Shown: in pieces, positions 51,559-60,405 of the stretch
How positions within the stretch are numbered: the first letter of the stretch is position 1
Layout of the letters: every line of letters starts with the position of its first letter
Source: Acetobacter malorum
GTDB taxonomy: Bacteria; Pseudomonadota; Alphaproteobacteria; Acetobacterales; Acetobacteraceae
DNA: 64,000 bases
Direction: 5' to 3'
NCBI RefSeq assembly: GCF_001580615.1
Contig: NZ_LHZC01000046.1
Location: forward strand, 1-64,000
Notes under the pieces: model-generated
Database searches by the model: none
Seen by the model: the letters and a program-made list of their open reading frames with translations, nothing else
What the model was told of the DNA's origin: nothing
Made by a program: the position numbers and the translations under genes

Positions 51559-52260
51559 ATGACTAATGCCAACCAGAAAAAAGAGAACCGACTGTTCATC
51601 CGCGTGATCGGAAAGATCAGTGATGTGGCCAGTGACAGCGCCTATCTCAAACGATTTGAAGGGTCATCCTGTGATCCGGATATCTCACAATGCCTGCTGT
51701 TGAATGTGCCGGTCATCCCCGATGACACTTTCGAGGACACCAAGGATATTATCAGCAATATGGTGGAAATTGCTTCTCCGGCAGGAAAGGCTAATCCAGA
51801 GCCGGCAGGCCCCTTGAACTTGGAGGGGACCGGGACAAAGAAGCCTTACTCGAAAGAGGATTGGGAAGCGGCTATCAGTGCATTTGGTCGGCTCCACAAG
51901 GACTCAGAACTGACGGATGTGCAGTCCGCTCCATTCAACGAGGGGGAGGGTTACAGCCCGACAAATCTGGTCGTTCAGGTCATCCCGGTGGACAATGAGT
52001 CTGCGGCGCTGGACCTCTACATGGAGTGTCTGGATCGCTTTTCCAGAGGAGAGCGTGACTTCTCTGAGCAGATCCCGGAAAGCTATCTTGAAAACGACAC
52101 GGCCTTCCTCTGTCCTGATGGAAAGCTCTTCTCTCGTGCTGAGGCTGCCGATGAGGCTGGGTATGATACCGGGGTGGAGATCTCGTTCCGGGACCTGATG
52201 AGCGGTGAGTATGAACTCCCTGCGCCGGCCGTAGAAAGCGATATGAAGCCCGGCGCTTAA
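51559..52260 (+). CDS. Unrecognised protein, tandem paralogue 1
   Basis: 233 residues. Full-length paralogue of the next gene: 'LFIRVIGKISDVASD' against 'LFIRAIGRISDATDN', then 'KRFEGSSCDPDI', 'YSKEDWEAAI', 'VVQVIPVDNE' and 'DLYMECLDRFSRGER'. Alpha/beta, soluble. Ends 'ELPAPAVESDMKPGA'. Function unknown. Confidence 0.65.
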   Translation: MTNANQKKENRLFIRVIGKISDVASDSAYLKRFEGSSCDPDISQCLLLNVPVIPDDTFEDTKDIISNMVEIASPAGKANPEPAGPLNLEGTGTKKPYSKEDWEAAISAFGRLHKDSELTDVQSAPFNEGEGYSPTNLVVQVIPVDNESAALDLYMECLDRFSRGERDFSEQIPESYLENDTAFLCPDGKLFSRAEAADEAGYDTGVEISFRDLMSGEYELPAPAVESDMKPGA

Positions 52261-52324
52261 GGGGGGGCTGGGCCTCAGGCGCGAATGTGCCAAGGCAAGA
52301 TGTGTCGAGAGGAGCAATATCATC

Positions 52325-53014
52325 ATGACCACGGATGCCGAGGCAGAGCGCGAGGCGCCCCGTCTGTTTATTCGCGCGATCGGGAGGATCAGCGATGCGA
52401 CTGACAACGCTGCTTTCTCCAAGCGGTTTGACGGGGCATTCTGCAATCCAGATATCGCAGAGAGCCTCACAATGTATGTGCCTGTCGCGCCAGAGGACAC
52501 CTATGGGGCCACGAAAGGCGTCATCAGGAAGAAAGTGGCAATGCTTTTGAGGGATGAGCGGGCCAGCTCAGCCCCGTCGGCGAGGCTGGCGCTTGGCGAG
52601 GGTGGCGTTCCTTACTCCGAGAAGGAATGGGACGCCGCCATCAAATCTTTTAGCAGACTGCACCGCGATACAGAGCGGACAGATCCTGGGGCCGCGCCCT
52701 TCAATGATGGACGCGGATACTGGCCGACCCATCTTGTTGTGCAGGTGATCCCCGTCGATGACGAGAACGCCGCATTCGATCTCTACATGGAATGCCTGAA
52801 CAGGATAGCCAGGGGGGAGCGTGGTTTCGCCGAACAGGTTCCGGAGAGCTATCTGGGGAACGACCATACCTTCGTGTGCCCGGACGGGACCGTTTTCTCA
52901 CGAGACGCGCCCCCTGCTAATGTGGAGGGCGCTGTTTTACTGCGTGATCTGATAACAGGGGACCATGAACTCCCAGAGACGGAGGTGGAAGTTGAGATGG
53001 CGCCCAGCCTTTAA
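52325..53014 (+). CDS. Unrecognised protein, tandem paralogue 2
   Basis: 229 residues, clearly homologous to 51559-52260 throughout and slightly more GC-rich. Ends 'TEVEVEMAPSL'. 64-nt gap to its partner, so a tandem duplication in one operon. Confidence 0.65.
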   Translation: MTTDAEAEREAPRLFIRAIGRISDATDNAAFSKRFDGAFCNPDIAESLTMYVPVAPEDTYGATKGVIRKKVAMLLRDERASSAPSARLALGEGGVPYSEKEWDAAIKSFSRLHRDTERTDPGAAPFNDGRGYWPTHLVVQVIPVDDENAAFDLYMECLNRIARGERGFAEQVPESYLGNDHTFVCPDGTVFSRDAPPANVEGAVLLRDLITGDHELPETEVEVEMAPSL

Positions 53015-53028
53015 AATGGCTGAGGCTG

Positions 53029-53490
53029 TTACGATGTTGCGTTAACTTCGGCAAGCAACCCTGCAAGCGCTTCGCGGCGCTCCGCAATGGTCATCCCAGC
53101 CACATCCATCACTGACCGCATCACCTTCATTACCTCGACCACGCCACAGGGGGAGGCAGCCTTCGGGTTGCTATCGGCTTTAGGGGCTGTTGTCATTGAA
53201 GAGTCAGGCGACACTGAGCCAACAACTTGTTCAAGGATGCGGCAAATCTCCGTCACCACCTCTTCTTTCGCCTTATCTAAAGGGGTGCAGAAACCTTCTG
53301 ACGGCATGAATTCCTTCATACTCCCATTCGGGGGAATAATGTTGCCAGTGAATCCTGTCAGATTTCCAGAGTCCTTATCGGTCCACGGAATGATTTCCCC
53401 GTAAACCCGATCATTCCGGACAACCACCATCGCACCAGTCTGAGTGTCGTGTCGCCATTTAAAGTCTTCGCGTGATATCTGAGAAGACAT
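53029..53490 (-). CDS. Unrecognised 153-residue protein
   Basis: Beta-rich N-terminal part ('AMVVVRNDRVYGEIIPW') and a helical C-terminus. Follows the resolvase-like gene by 3 nt on the same strand; function unknown. Confidence 0.55.
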   Translation of the reverse strand: MSSQISREDFKWRHDTQTGAMVVVRNDRVYGEIIPWTDKDSGNLTGFTGNIIPPNGSMKEFMPSEGFCTPLDKAKEEVVTEICRILEQVVGSVSPDSSMTTAPKADSNPKAASPCGVVEVMKVMRSVMDVAGMTIAERREALAGLLAEVNATS

Positions 53491-53493
53491 TTC

Positions 53494-54300
53494 CTACCTC
53501 TTGTTTTTACAGTTTTTTTCATATTCGGCGCGAACGAGGTCATCTTTTTCAGACCAGCAAAGTCCAACCCACTGATTGAATTCGTCCGCCTCGGAATTCC
53601 ATCTGGCCATTGCAGCGCTCACATAGGACAACTGCTCCTGAGGAACAGTCTTCAGCCATTCGGGGTCGTTACCATCCACCGTTCCCTGTTCAGCAGCAAG
53701 TCGCAATTCTAGGCGCTTGTAACGCTTGTAAAAGCCAGGGCGGCTCAGTCCCAGACTTGCTGCGACAGAAGTGACGGATTCACCCATATTAATGCGCCGT
53801 CTACCCTCCGCAATCTGTTCGTCGGAGACGATCGGCTTTGAGCCGCCGCGACCGCCCAGAGGTTTCATAATCGACAGGGCATGACCCAGTTCCGATTTTA
53901 GCTCCTTATCGATATTCGCCAGCGTGAGAATAACGGACAGGACATTAGAGAGGGGGATGTCATTCAGCTTTGCGGGCATGTCCAGCACACACAGCGAACA
54001 GCCAGCAGCGGCAATGGATGCTACGGAACTCAAAACTTCCGCAGCATCTCGGCCCAGTCGGCCCAGATCACAGACTATAACCTCATCGCCCGCCTTGAGC
54101 TTTTTGCGCATTGCGATCCATGCTGGACGCGTTTCGGGCGGAAGGATCTGTTTTTCAACGAGAATGCATTCTTCGCTGATCGCTGTTCGGGCTACGATTT
54201 CTCTGATCTGTTTGACGCAGGACGGATCGTCCTGAGCAGGCCTTACATACCCAAATTTTGCACATTCAGAATGACGGGAAGCAAGTTCTTGTTTTTCCAT
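53494..54300 (-). CDS. Resolvase-like protein lacking the catalytic serine
   Basis: 268 residues from the ATG at 54300 (AGGG 8 nt upstream). The fold of small serine recombinases is recognisable: 'FGYVRPAQDD' corresponds to the Y.RVSTxDQ motif but has Ala-Gln where the nucleophilic Ser-Thr should be; 'CDLGRLGRDAAEV' keeps the two active-site Arg; the E-R pair before helix E is replaced by 'KELKSEL'. The C-terminal helix-turn-helix 'SVTSVAASLGLSRPGFYKR' is intact. Probably a DNA-binding protein, not an active recombinase; a partition or replication-control role is conceivable. Paired with the small gene downstream. Confidence 0.7.
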   Translation of the reverse strand: MEKQELASRHSECAKFGYVRPAQDDPSCVKQIREIVARTAISEECILVEKQILPPETRPAWIAMRKKLKAGDEVIVCDLGRLGRDAAEVLSSVASIAAAGCSLCVLDMPAKLNDIPLSNVLSVILTLANIDKELKSELGHALSIMKPLGGRGGSKPIVSDEQIAEGRRRINMGESVTSVAASLGLSRPGFYKRYKRLELRLAAEQGTVDGNDPEWLKTVPQEQLSYVSAAMARWNSEADEFNQWVGLCWSEKDDLVRAEYEKNCKNKR

Positions 54301-54352
54301 AACCATACCCTGAAGCAGCATTTTGCGTCGACCGCATCACTAGGCGACGTTA

Positions 54353-54381
54353 CCCCCTCTTGCCGACAGAGCAAGAGGGGG
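54353..54381. terminator. Strong hairpin between convergent-like operons
   Basis: CCCCCTCTTGC (54353-54363), 7-nt loop, GCAAGAGGGGG (54371-54381): an 11-bp perfect stem 14 nt beyond the end of the lipoprotein gene (minus). No T-run, but the stem is very stable. Confidence 0.6.
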
Positions 54382-54394
54382 TAGATCAATGCCC

Positions 54395-55339
54395 TTAATT
54401 CGCGTCAGGGACACTTTCGGACGGAGTGGGGGTCAGCGCAGCGGCCGCGCCGAGGGCCGGCTTGTTGGCCTGCGCCGCTTTCTGACCGCTCAGGCTGTTG
54501 AGATCATCGGCGGTCGCATTCTGCGGGATAACAACCTGACCCGTTTTCACCTGATCAGTGCCGTTAATGGCCTCCCGCGAAACATTGTCGAGAGAGATAT
54601 TGCCGGCAGCATCGGTGGAAGCGGGTGTTGCCGCCTTTTCATAGATGGTCTTCTGGCCTGTGGTCGGGTCGGTCGTAACATGATCGATTTTCACACCATC
54701 AGGCACAAGCGTTTCGGGCTGGACGGTAATCGGCGCAGGCGCCAGATCAGCCGGTGCTGGAGGGTTCACGGACGTAACCCCGCCAGCAGTAGTGGCGGAT
54801 GCAGCCGGGAGCATAGCGCTGGTGGCCTCAGCATCAATGGACGCGCCTTCGTCGGCAGAACCGTTAGCGGGGGTGGTATAGAGCGCCTTGTTGATCACCT
54901 TCACGACGGGCTTGCGAGAATTCGTCGGGTTTTTGTCGTAAATCTCAACCAACTGATTGTTGGAGGCATAGCAGAACAGCACTGTGTGCTGGTTGGGGTG
55001 CGAGCCAGCATTGACGGGCGCCCACACAGCCTGCGCCAGCCCCAGTGTTGCGATAGAAGTTACGACCTCCGCAGCTTTCACGCCGGCCCGGCCGCCAGCG
55101 CTAAGTCCGGCCGTGTAGAGCCGATAAATATCACATGCCCGACCGAGGTGCTTCACAGTCCCCATGGGCTGGCCTACGGCGCTAATGACATTGAAGCGGT
55201 CGTCGCCTGCATGGAACTGACCCATGTTCACTGGCTCAGTGTTACCGCTTTCGCCGGAGGAGCAGGCCGCAAGACCACCCATCAGGGCGAGGGCAATAAC
55301 AGAGGAGGCGCGGGAGATAAAAGCCATCGGACTATCCAT
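54395..55339 (-). CDS. Lipoprotein with low-complexity C-terminal half
   Basis: 314 residues. Signal peptide with lipobox LAAC (Cys about 26), so lipid-anchored in the inner or outer membrane. The N-terminal domain to about 150 is globular ('RFNVISAVGQP'), the rest is Ala/Pro/Thr-rich low complexity. A TATCCTTG element lies 48 nt upstream. It could be a secretion-system or envelope factor; no specific family recognised. Confidence 0.65.
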   Translation of the reverse strand: MDSPMAFISRASSVIALALMGGLAACSSGESGNTEPVNMGQFHAGDDRFNVISAVGQPMGTVKHLGRACDIYRLYTAGLSAGGRAGVKAAEVVTSIATLGLAQAVWAPVNAGSHPNQHTVLFCYASNNQLVEIYDKNPTNSRKPVVKVINKALYTTPANGSADEGASIDAEATSAMLPAASATTAGGVTSVNPPAPADLAPAPITVQPETLVPDGVKIDHVTTDPTTGQKTIYEKAATPASTDAAGNISLDNVSREAINGTDQVKTGQVVIPQNATADDLNSLSGQKAAQANKPALGAAAALTPTPSESVPDAN

Positions 55340-55387
55340 CGTTCTTTAAAATTGCATAGCATGGAAAAGATTTTCTCCATGTCATGA

Positions 55388-55396
55388 CAAGGATAA
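55388..55396 (-). promoter_or_regulatory. TATCCTTG upstream element
   Basis: TTATCCTTG on the minus strand, 48 nt before the lipoprotein start. Confidence 0.42.
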
Positions 55397-55478
55397 TACG
55401 AACGATGGGGAGCCGTGTCAATGTGGTTTACACTTTTAAATGCAATTTCAGAACAGATATTTCCCTGTGTTAATCAGG

Positions 55479-56225
55479 TCAAATTCTGTATCCGAAGCCC
55501 AGCATGACAACCGGGTAGACTGGTAGCCGGTCATCCATGTAGTTGCGAATGCGTTTATAAGCAGCATCATGCAGCCGGGCATAGGCCTTGGGGAACTGGT
55601 TCATCATGCCCCCCGGTGCAAGCGATACGCTTGCGTTATCATGAATCATCACACCCGCATCCAGATTTGCATAGAAATTCCCAGCTATCTGAGAGCTGAA
55701 CCCAAGGCCAAAGTAGGGAGCTGCCGGAGCGTAATGGGCCTTTACTGCTACATATCCGGCATTAGGAATGTCAAAGGGCCTCGTCCCCATTCGTGCGGTC
55801 ATGGAGCCTGTGGCGTGGCCAATGCCTTTCCCAGATATGAAGCTTCCGCTAAAGATGACGCCGGTTGTCAGACGGAAAGCAGATTTGCTCCATGGATAAT
55901 AATCCCCCAGAATACTGCCGTTAATCAGCTTGGCATGCCCCCCGTAAGTCGCGGTGACGTGCCCCTCTTCGGTATAACCGGGTCCGACTGCAGAGAAGTT
56001 CGCATGGTCCCGCCTGATGTCAGAGATGCTGACGGCGTAATAATCGAAATCGCCTCTTACCCCCCAATGCGTGTTGCGCTTGTGATATTCAACTTCTGGT
56101 CCTATCCCCAGGGTCCCAGCTCGGGCGGAGAAGAGCAGGGGAGTTGATCTGGAGATTTGTGTGGCACTGGCATGATGGGCAAAAGCCAAAAGGCTCGCCA
56201 TGGATAAAAGAGACTTTTTCAGCAC
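55479..56225 (-). CDS. Outer-membrane beta-barrel protein
   Basis: 248 residues from the GTG at 56225 (AGGAA 8 nt upstream); the upstream part of the frame is not convincing. A signal peptide 'LKKSLLSMASLLAFAHHASA' precedes a chain of alternating Tyr/Phe/Gly strands ('HWGVRGDFDYYAV', 'SAFRLTTGVIFSGSF') and the protein ends 'VMLGFGYRI', the aromatic-terminal pattern of barrels inserted by BamA. Probably an OmpW/porin-like small barrel; cargo unknown. Confidence 0.6.
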   Translation of the reverse strand: MLKKSLLSMASLLAFAHHASATQISRSTPLLFSARAGTLGIGPEVEYHKRNTHWGVRGDFDYYAVSISDIRRDHANFSAVGPGYTEEGHVTATYGGHAKLINGSILGDYYPWSKSAFRLTTGVIFSGSFISGKGIGHATGSMTARMGTRPFDIPNAGYVAVKAHYAPAAPYFGLGFSSQIAGNFYANLDAGVMIHDNASVSLAPGGMMNQFPKAYARLHDAAYKRIRNYMDDRLPVYPVVMLGFGYRI

Positions 56226-56495
56226 AAATTGCGTTCCTAGTGGAAAGTGTTTGTCGAGGCGGGCCAATCCAAAGACAGGCCTGGGAAAGCTATGGAAAAA
56301 CCCTCTTTTTTCAAAGCGTTTTTTAGCCAGTCCATCAAAAACCAACAATCTTGCTCAGAATTCTCGCGGCGCGTCCTTCAGCATAATTCTGATTTTTATC
56401 CTTACCGGAATGTGGGAAATTAGTGTGAACCATGATACAGGCATGCTGAAAGATTGCGACAGGGATCATACCCTTTCGAGGAAGCATGCGCCCCT
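56226..56495. other. Divergent promoter region
   Basis: Contains TTATCCTTA (56396-56404, plus) for the operon starting at 56496. No gene accepted in this stretch. Confidence 0.4.
56396..56404 (+). promoter_or_regulatory. TATCCTTA variant element
   Basis: One mismatch to the common motif, 91 nt upstream of the UDG-like gene start at 56496. Confidence 0.38.
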
Positions 56496-57287
56496 ATGGA
56501 AGATAAGACATTTCCAAAACATGGACAAATTACGTGCAAAGCCTGCTTTAAGGATAAAACAGCCCGTGAAATCGACATCGGCGATTGGCACGTCGTTAAT
56601 GATCCTGGAGCATGGGGCGCTTCAGAGCCGAGAGTAATTGTCCTCGGTTTCTCGAAAGGCTTCACCCAGGCTAATGCCTTCAAAGATGGCCGGTTCGAAG
56701 ATGTCCCGTTCAAGAAGATTCGGAGTAGATTGGAGGCTGCCCTCCGCAGAGTAGGCCTTGTCACTCCGTCCGATCCCGCCAGAACGCCTGACGAAAGGTT
56801 TGAGGCTACGGAGTTGGATTTTGCCTTTGGCTCCCTCGTGCGCTGCAGCCTTTCCCGACTGAACGGCAAAACTGGTCGATATGAATGCTCTGGGGCTGTG
56901 ATGACCCAGGCCTTCAGGGAGCCTGTCAAAAGCGTCATTGATACATGCGCCAGGCGCTACCTTACTGACCTTCCCACAAGCGTTGCGGTCGTTGTCATGC
57001 TCGGCACCGGCACCGCTTACGTCAAGGCATGTAAGGACCTGATGAGGTCGATCCACCCGGATACCTTCCAAGACATCAATCCCGTTTCTTATTCAGCGGC
57101 CGGCGCGACATGGGTTCATCTCACTCATCCCAGCGGAATGAACGGAACCTTCAATGAATGGCTTTCCGGGTCGGGTCACACCTCGCCCTCCCGCAAGAGA
57201 GACTTCGCGATCATGGCGCTGCGACGAACTGGTGCTATCGCTGAGGCAAGTTCAGACGATCTCTTAGAAGCGAGGTTCAAGTCATGA
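56496..57287 (+). CDS. Possible uracil-DNA-glycosylase-fold protein
   Basis: 263 residues from the ATG at 56496. 'RVIVLGFSKGFTQANAF' near residue 40 and the late 'VHLTHPSGMNG' resemble the A and C-terminal (HPSxxN) motifs of the UDG superfamily; 'DFAFGSLVRCSLSR' lies between. If correct it would bind or excise modified bases. A Cys-x2-Cys (CKAC) near the start could hold a metal. First gene of a tightly overlapping three-gene operon with a Cys-rich peptide and a radical-SAM protein. Confidence 0.5.
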   Translation: MEDKTFPKHGQITCKACFKDKTAREIDIGDWHVVNDPGAWGASEPRVIVLGFSKGFTQANAFKDGRFEDVPFKKIRSRLEAALRRVGLVTPSDPARTPDERFEATELDFAFGSLVRCSLSRLNGKTGRYECSGAVMTQAFREPVKSVIDTCARRYLTDLPTSVAVVVMLGTGTAYVKACKDLMRSIHPDTFQDINPVSYSAAGATWVHLTHPSGMNGTFNEWLSGSGHTSPSRKRDFAIMALRRTGAIAEASSDDLLEARFKS

Positions 57288-57463
57288 ATTTTAAAAGAAA
57301 AAGACCGAAAAACAGGCTGGCCGGATGTTTGCTTTGCAAGCCTCACAAAGCTAATGGCGCGTGCCCTCGACATGAGAATATGTCGTTCGGGAACAGGCGC
57401 AGAAGTGCCGCTGCGGAAGGCTCTAAGAGGATACAGAGACTTGTTTGCGTGGAAGCCTACTGA
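57284..57463 (+). CDS. Small Cys-motif protein, operon partner of the radical-SAM gene
   Basis: 59 residues, missed by standard length cut-offs. ATG overlaps the previous stop (ATGA) and its TGA overlaps the next ATG (TGATG), so all three genes are coupled. The start is Lys/Arg-rich; then 'GCLLCKPHK' and 'GACPRH' give C-x2-C ... C-x2-H, a likely zinc knuckle, followed by an Arg/Ala-rich end. Similar CxxCKPHK mini-proteins occur in phages; function unknown. Confidence 0.65.
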   Translation: MNFKRKRPKNRLAGCLLCKPHKANGACPRHENMSFGNRRRSAAAEGSKRIQRLVCVEAY

Positions 57464-58356
57464 TGCCGACCCCGATGACCATGACTTCCTCCGTCGATCA
57501 GTCCATCAATCATGTCATCCCTCAGGCGGATGGAGGATACTACGAAGCGCGCTTCGTCCGCCGTGTGAATGATTATTTCATCTGCTACCTCAGTTCGCAC
57601 ACTGGCTGTTCTAAGGCATGCCGCTTCTGCCACCTGACCACCACCGGTCAGACCATGATGCGACCCTCATCCTACGATGATTATATGGAGCAGGCCCGGC
57701 TGGTATTTGATGACTATCGCCAGGCACTTTCAAGGCCTGGAGCGGTACGGGCTGCGCGGGTCCACTTCAATTTCATGGCCAGGGGAGAGCCTCTGGAAAA
57801 TCCATGCCTCACGGCTCCAAAAGAGTTTTCCCGCCTGCATGCCAGTCTCGTTGAACTGAGTAATGAGTTCGGTCTGGAGGCCAAGTTCAAGATCTCCAGC
57901 ATCATGCCGGAGGGCTACAAGGGGGAGGTCGATGACTTCACAGCCCTGCAAGGGGTCCAGCTTTACTATTCCCTCTACTCTCTGGACCCGTCCTTCAGGA
58001 AGCGCTGGCTGCCTCGCGCCATGCCTCCGGAACGGGCGCTGGACATGATAGCCGAAAGCCAGAAGCTTACAGGCAGCATCCTCGTTCTGCACCAGGCCTT
58101 CATCAAGAACGAGAACGACAGTTTTAATGATGTTGATGCCATTGTCGATGCGGTCAATAAAAGAGGGATACGCGCCCGCTTTAACCTCGTCAGATACAAT
58201 CCAGCAGCCCCCAAATACGGGTGTGAGCCGGAAGAAGAGAAGCTGGAGGCGCTCTTTGAGAGGATGTCCAATCGACTGACAGGTGGAGGGCGAGGGAAGA
58301 TTGTCCCGCGTGTCGGCCCTGACGTCTATGCTTCATGCGGCATGTTCGTTCCCTGA
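57463..58356 (+). CDS. RlmN-like radical-SAM methyl synthase
   Basis: 297 residues from the ATG at 57463 (GGAAG 8 nt upstream). The iron-sulfur motif C-x3-C-x2-C is Cys49, Cys53, Cys56 ('GCSKACRFCHL'), and the mechanism-specific C-terminal Cys of the RlmN/Cfr group appears as 'VGPDVYASCGMF' (Cys292). 'MARGEPLENP' fits the G-E-P-L SAM-binding loop. RlmN/Cfr proteins methylate adenine in rRNA or tRNA; this shorter version lacks the N-terminal RNA-binding domain of RlmN (about 370 residues usual). Its target could be RNA or DNA of the element. Coupled to the two preceding genes. Confidence 0.75.
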   Translation: MPTPMTMTSSVDQSINHVIPQADGGYYEARFVRRVNDYFICYLSSHTGCSKACRFCHLTTTGQTMMRPSSYDDYMEQARLVFDDYRQALSRPGAVRAARVHFNFMARGEPLENPCLTAPKEFSRLHASLVELSNEFGLEAKFKISSIMPEGYKGEVDDFTALQGVQLYYSLYSLDPSFRKRWLPRAMPPERALDMIAESQKLTGSILVLHQAFIKNENDSFNDVDAIVDAVNKRGIRARFNLVRYNPAAPKYGCEPEEEKLEALFERMSNRLTGGGRGKIVPRVGPDVYASCGMFVP

Positions 58357-58386
58357 GGGCCGGCATACCCTCCGAACGGGTAGCAC

Positions 58387-59163
58387 TCACAAAGGCGTCG
58401 GGCCGGAGAGATCTGGCGCCGCGGGATGAGGGTGAGGCAGATACCTTACGAGATCGCGCTCAAAATAGGTTTCTGGGATCATCAGATCAGGATTGCCGCA
58501 ATCCTTCACTCTCACCTTATCTCGCAGCAAGCCGGTACCGACGAACTCTATATCGTCTGGGATTGCTTCGATGTTCGGGCAATTTATGATTTCCAGGCAC
58601 CCGACCGTCATGCCCTTTGGCAGTTTACGAAGGTTCTGGCACCCTTCTATCCGTAAGACGTTGCCGACAAAAATATTGTCCGGGAGATACTCCAGAGCCG
58701 GGCAATCACGCAGTTCCAGCCATTTCCTGACCGAGAAGCCATCCCCGATCCGTTGTAATTTCGGCAGATTCTGAAGCTTCGCATATTCATGGAATTTCAC
58801 GCCGCTTCCGACGTGCTCAATGTGTTCGGCATCAGACATCATAAATGATCCGAACACCTCCATTCGATCAGGCAGGCAGGCGACGCCGGACCCGCTGAGC
58901 TGAGCCCACTGTCCGACCATAAGACCTTGCGGCAGCCTGCGGCCGGGGTAACCGGAAATATTCATGTCGTCGATAATAATGAACCCATCGGGCATATTTT
59001 CGACAGCAGTGGCCTGACCGGAATGATCTCGCCAGTCATATGAGCCAGAGAAGTGAGGGCGCCATTTAGCTGCAGCCTGAATGGGATGAACAGGCTTCTT
59101 CTGAGGCCCTTTGCGCCGAAAATTCTTTGTCCGGGATGCGAATTTTTTCTGGAACATGACCAT
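58387..59163 (-). CDS. Leucine-rich-repeat-like protein with Pro-rich tail
   Basis: 258 residues from the ATG at 59163, which has GGGGAGGTG about 9 nt upstream. Basic N-terminus, then repeats of the same LP..V...I..C type as in the 20.5-22.5 kb cluster ('LPQGLMVG', 'LPKGMTVGCLEIINCPNI'). Ends 'APDLSGPTPL'. A separate, more divergent member of that family; binding scaffold of unknown target. Confidence 0.62.
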   Translation of the reverse strand: MVMFQKKFASRTKNFRRKGPQKKPVHPIQAAAKWRPHFSGSYDWRDHSGQATAVENMPDGFIIIDDMNISGYPGRRLPQGLMVGQWAQLSGSGVACLPDRMEVFGSFMMSDAEHIEHVGSGVKFHEYAKLQNLPKLQRIGDGFSVRKWLELRDCPALEYLPDNIFVGNVLRIEGCQNLRKLPKGMTVGCLEIINCPNIEAIPDDIEFVGTGLLRDKVRVKDCGNPDLMIPETYFERDLVRYLPHPHPAAPDLSGPTPL

Positions 59164-59210
59164 TTTGCTTTTCACCTCCCCATTCAACGCGAATGAGGAG
59201 GTGTTTGGCG

Positions 59211-60326
59211 TTACAGGGAGGGTTCAGGAGATTCTTCTTCGAGTTCAGGCTCTATTGGCCCAACGCCGTTCGGAAGAGGTTCGCCCAATTTCCATTCCTC
59301 TTCCATTCCATGGCGTATGGCAGAGAACTGAAAATCCATCTCGCACTTGATGTTCTCAGGCTTGAGATCTTCATCCAGACACGTAACCAGCTTGTAAAGC
59401 TTCACCAGAGATGTATCCGGCAGGTCTTTCAGCCACTCGACAAAATCGGTCCGGTCATAGAAAGAAAGAGGTATAGCTTTTGAGGCAGGATCGGAAGGCG
59501 TGTTGCCGTCCCAATTCGTCAGGACCAGATGACCGCCAGACCGGCCTGCTGTGGTGAATTCATAGTCGCCCTGATCATCGCCCGTATAGGTTGTGTATTC
59601 CTTTTCCTTATACATGCACAGGGCATTTTCGCAGGCCTGACTGAAGACGTCAGCCTGAGAGACATAGGCTTCCCACGCGTCGTCATATCGAGCATCCACA
59701 GGACGAGCATCCACAGGATCTTCGCCATCCAACTTTCCGGTTGCGTCGAAGTTGTAAGCCTTGATATCCCAGGAAAGGCAGTAGTCACGCTGCCCGCCTG
59801 CGTCATGAAAACTATGCTGCCCCAAGGCAACGATGATATCTTCACGAGATTCCAGAGGAAACTTGTAAGGAGCCTCAGATGCCGGATCGTTACACCGCTT
59901 CATTTCCGGAAGCAGGTCAATCGGGGTGCGTGGCCCCACGTAGCGGCCGCGAGCGATGCCCTGGGCGATAAGATCCGGCATGTCGGGTGAAGCTGCACCG
60001 CGATCAATATCGGGCGCTGCGCCCTCACGGTAGCGCGGATGATCTCTGCAGAACTGTGAAAAATCTTTCCAGCCAAGCTTAGTGATGCGCTCAAGCTCTA
60101 TGCTCTGGACGCCTGCGGGTACCCCCTGCATGTGCCGATCCAGAATGACCCGGCTGTTGTCATTATCGAGAACAACGATGCCATTGATCTCTGATCCGAC
60201 AATGCCTTGGTTGTAGGCCGAACTCTGGACCACTGAGAAAGACCTGCCGCCCTCGAACGTCACTGTGACGTTGTCTTCGGGGCGATCATACATATAAGGG
60301 CCGATTTTTCTGCTAACCTGAGACAT
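59211..60326 (-). CDS. Unrecognised 371-residue protein with EEESPEPSL tail
   Basis: Mixed beta/alpha ('VTVTFEGGRSFSVVQSS', 'VLDNDNSRVILDRH'), no family recognised. Ends 'PELEEESPEPSL', among the strongest acidic S-P tails. TGTCCCTTG lies 79 nt upstream (60406-60414, minus). Confidence 0.6.
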   Translation of the reverse strand: MSQVSRKIGPYMYDRPEDNVTVTFEGGRSFSVVQSSAYNQGIVGSEINGIVVLDNDNSRVILDRHMQGVPAGVQSIELERITKLGWKDFSQFCRDHPRYREGAAPDIDRGAASPDMPDLIAQGIARGRYVGPRTPIDLLPEMKRCNDPASEAPYKFPLESREDIIVALGQHSFHDAGGQRDYCLSWDIKAYNFDATGKLDGEDPVDARPVDARYDDAWEAYVSQADVFSQACENALCMYKEKEYTTYTGDDQGDYEFTTAGRSGGHLVLTNWDGNTPSDPASKAIPLSFYDRTDFVEWLKDLPDTSLVKLYKLVTCLDEDLKPENIKCEMDFQFSAIRHGMEEEWKLGEPLPNGVGPIEPELEEESPEPSL

Positions 60327-60375
60327 CAGTCATACCTTTACCTTGGACCCGCGCGCCGGGCGCTTCAGCTTTAAG

Positions 60376-60384
60376 CTATCCTTG
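60376..60384 (+). promoter_or_regulatory. TATCCTTG upstream element
   Basis: CTATCCTTG, 85 nt before the start at 60470. Confidence 0.4.
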
Positions 60385-60405
60385 GAATTATATAGAAAAG
60401 CCTTG

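Noticed and set aside
53494-54300. Calling an active site-specific resolvase
   Set aside because: The nucleophilic serine and the downstream Glu-Arg motif are missing, and no res-like site array was seen.
55324-55340. An 11-nt match between the mini-array spacer and the lipoprotein upstream region
   Set aside because: Too short for a protospacer; expected by chance in a 64-kb window at about this length.
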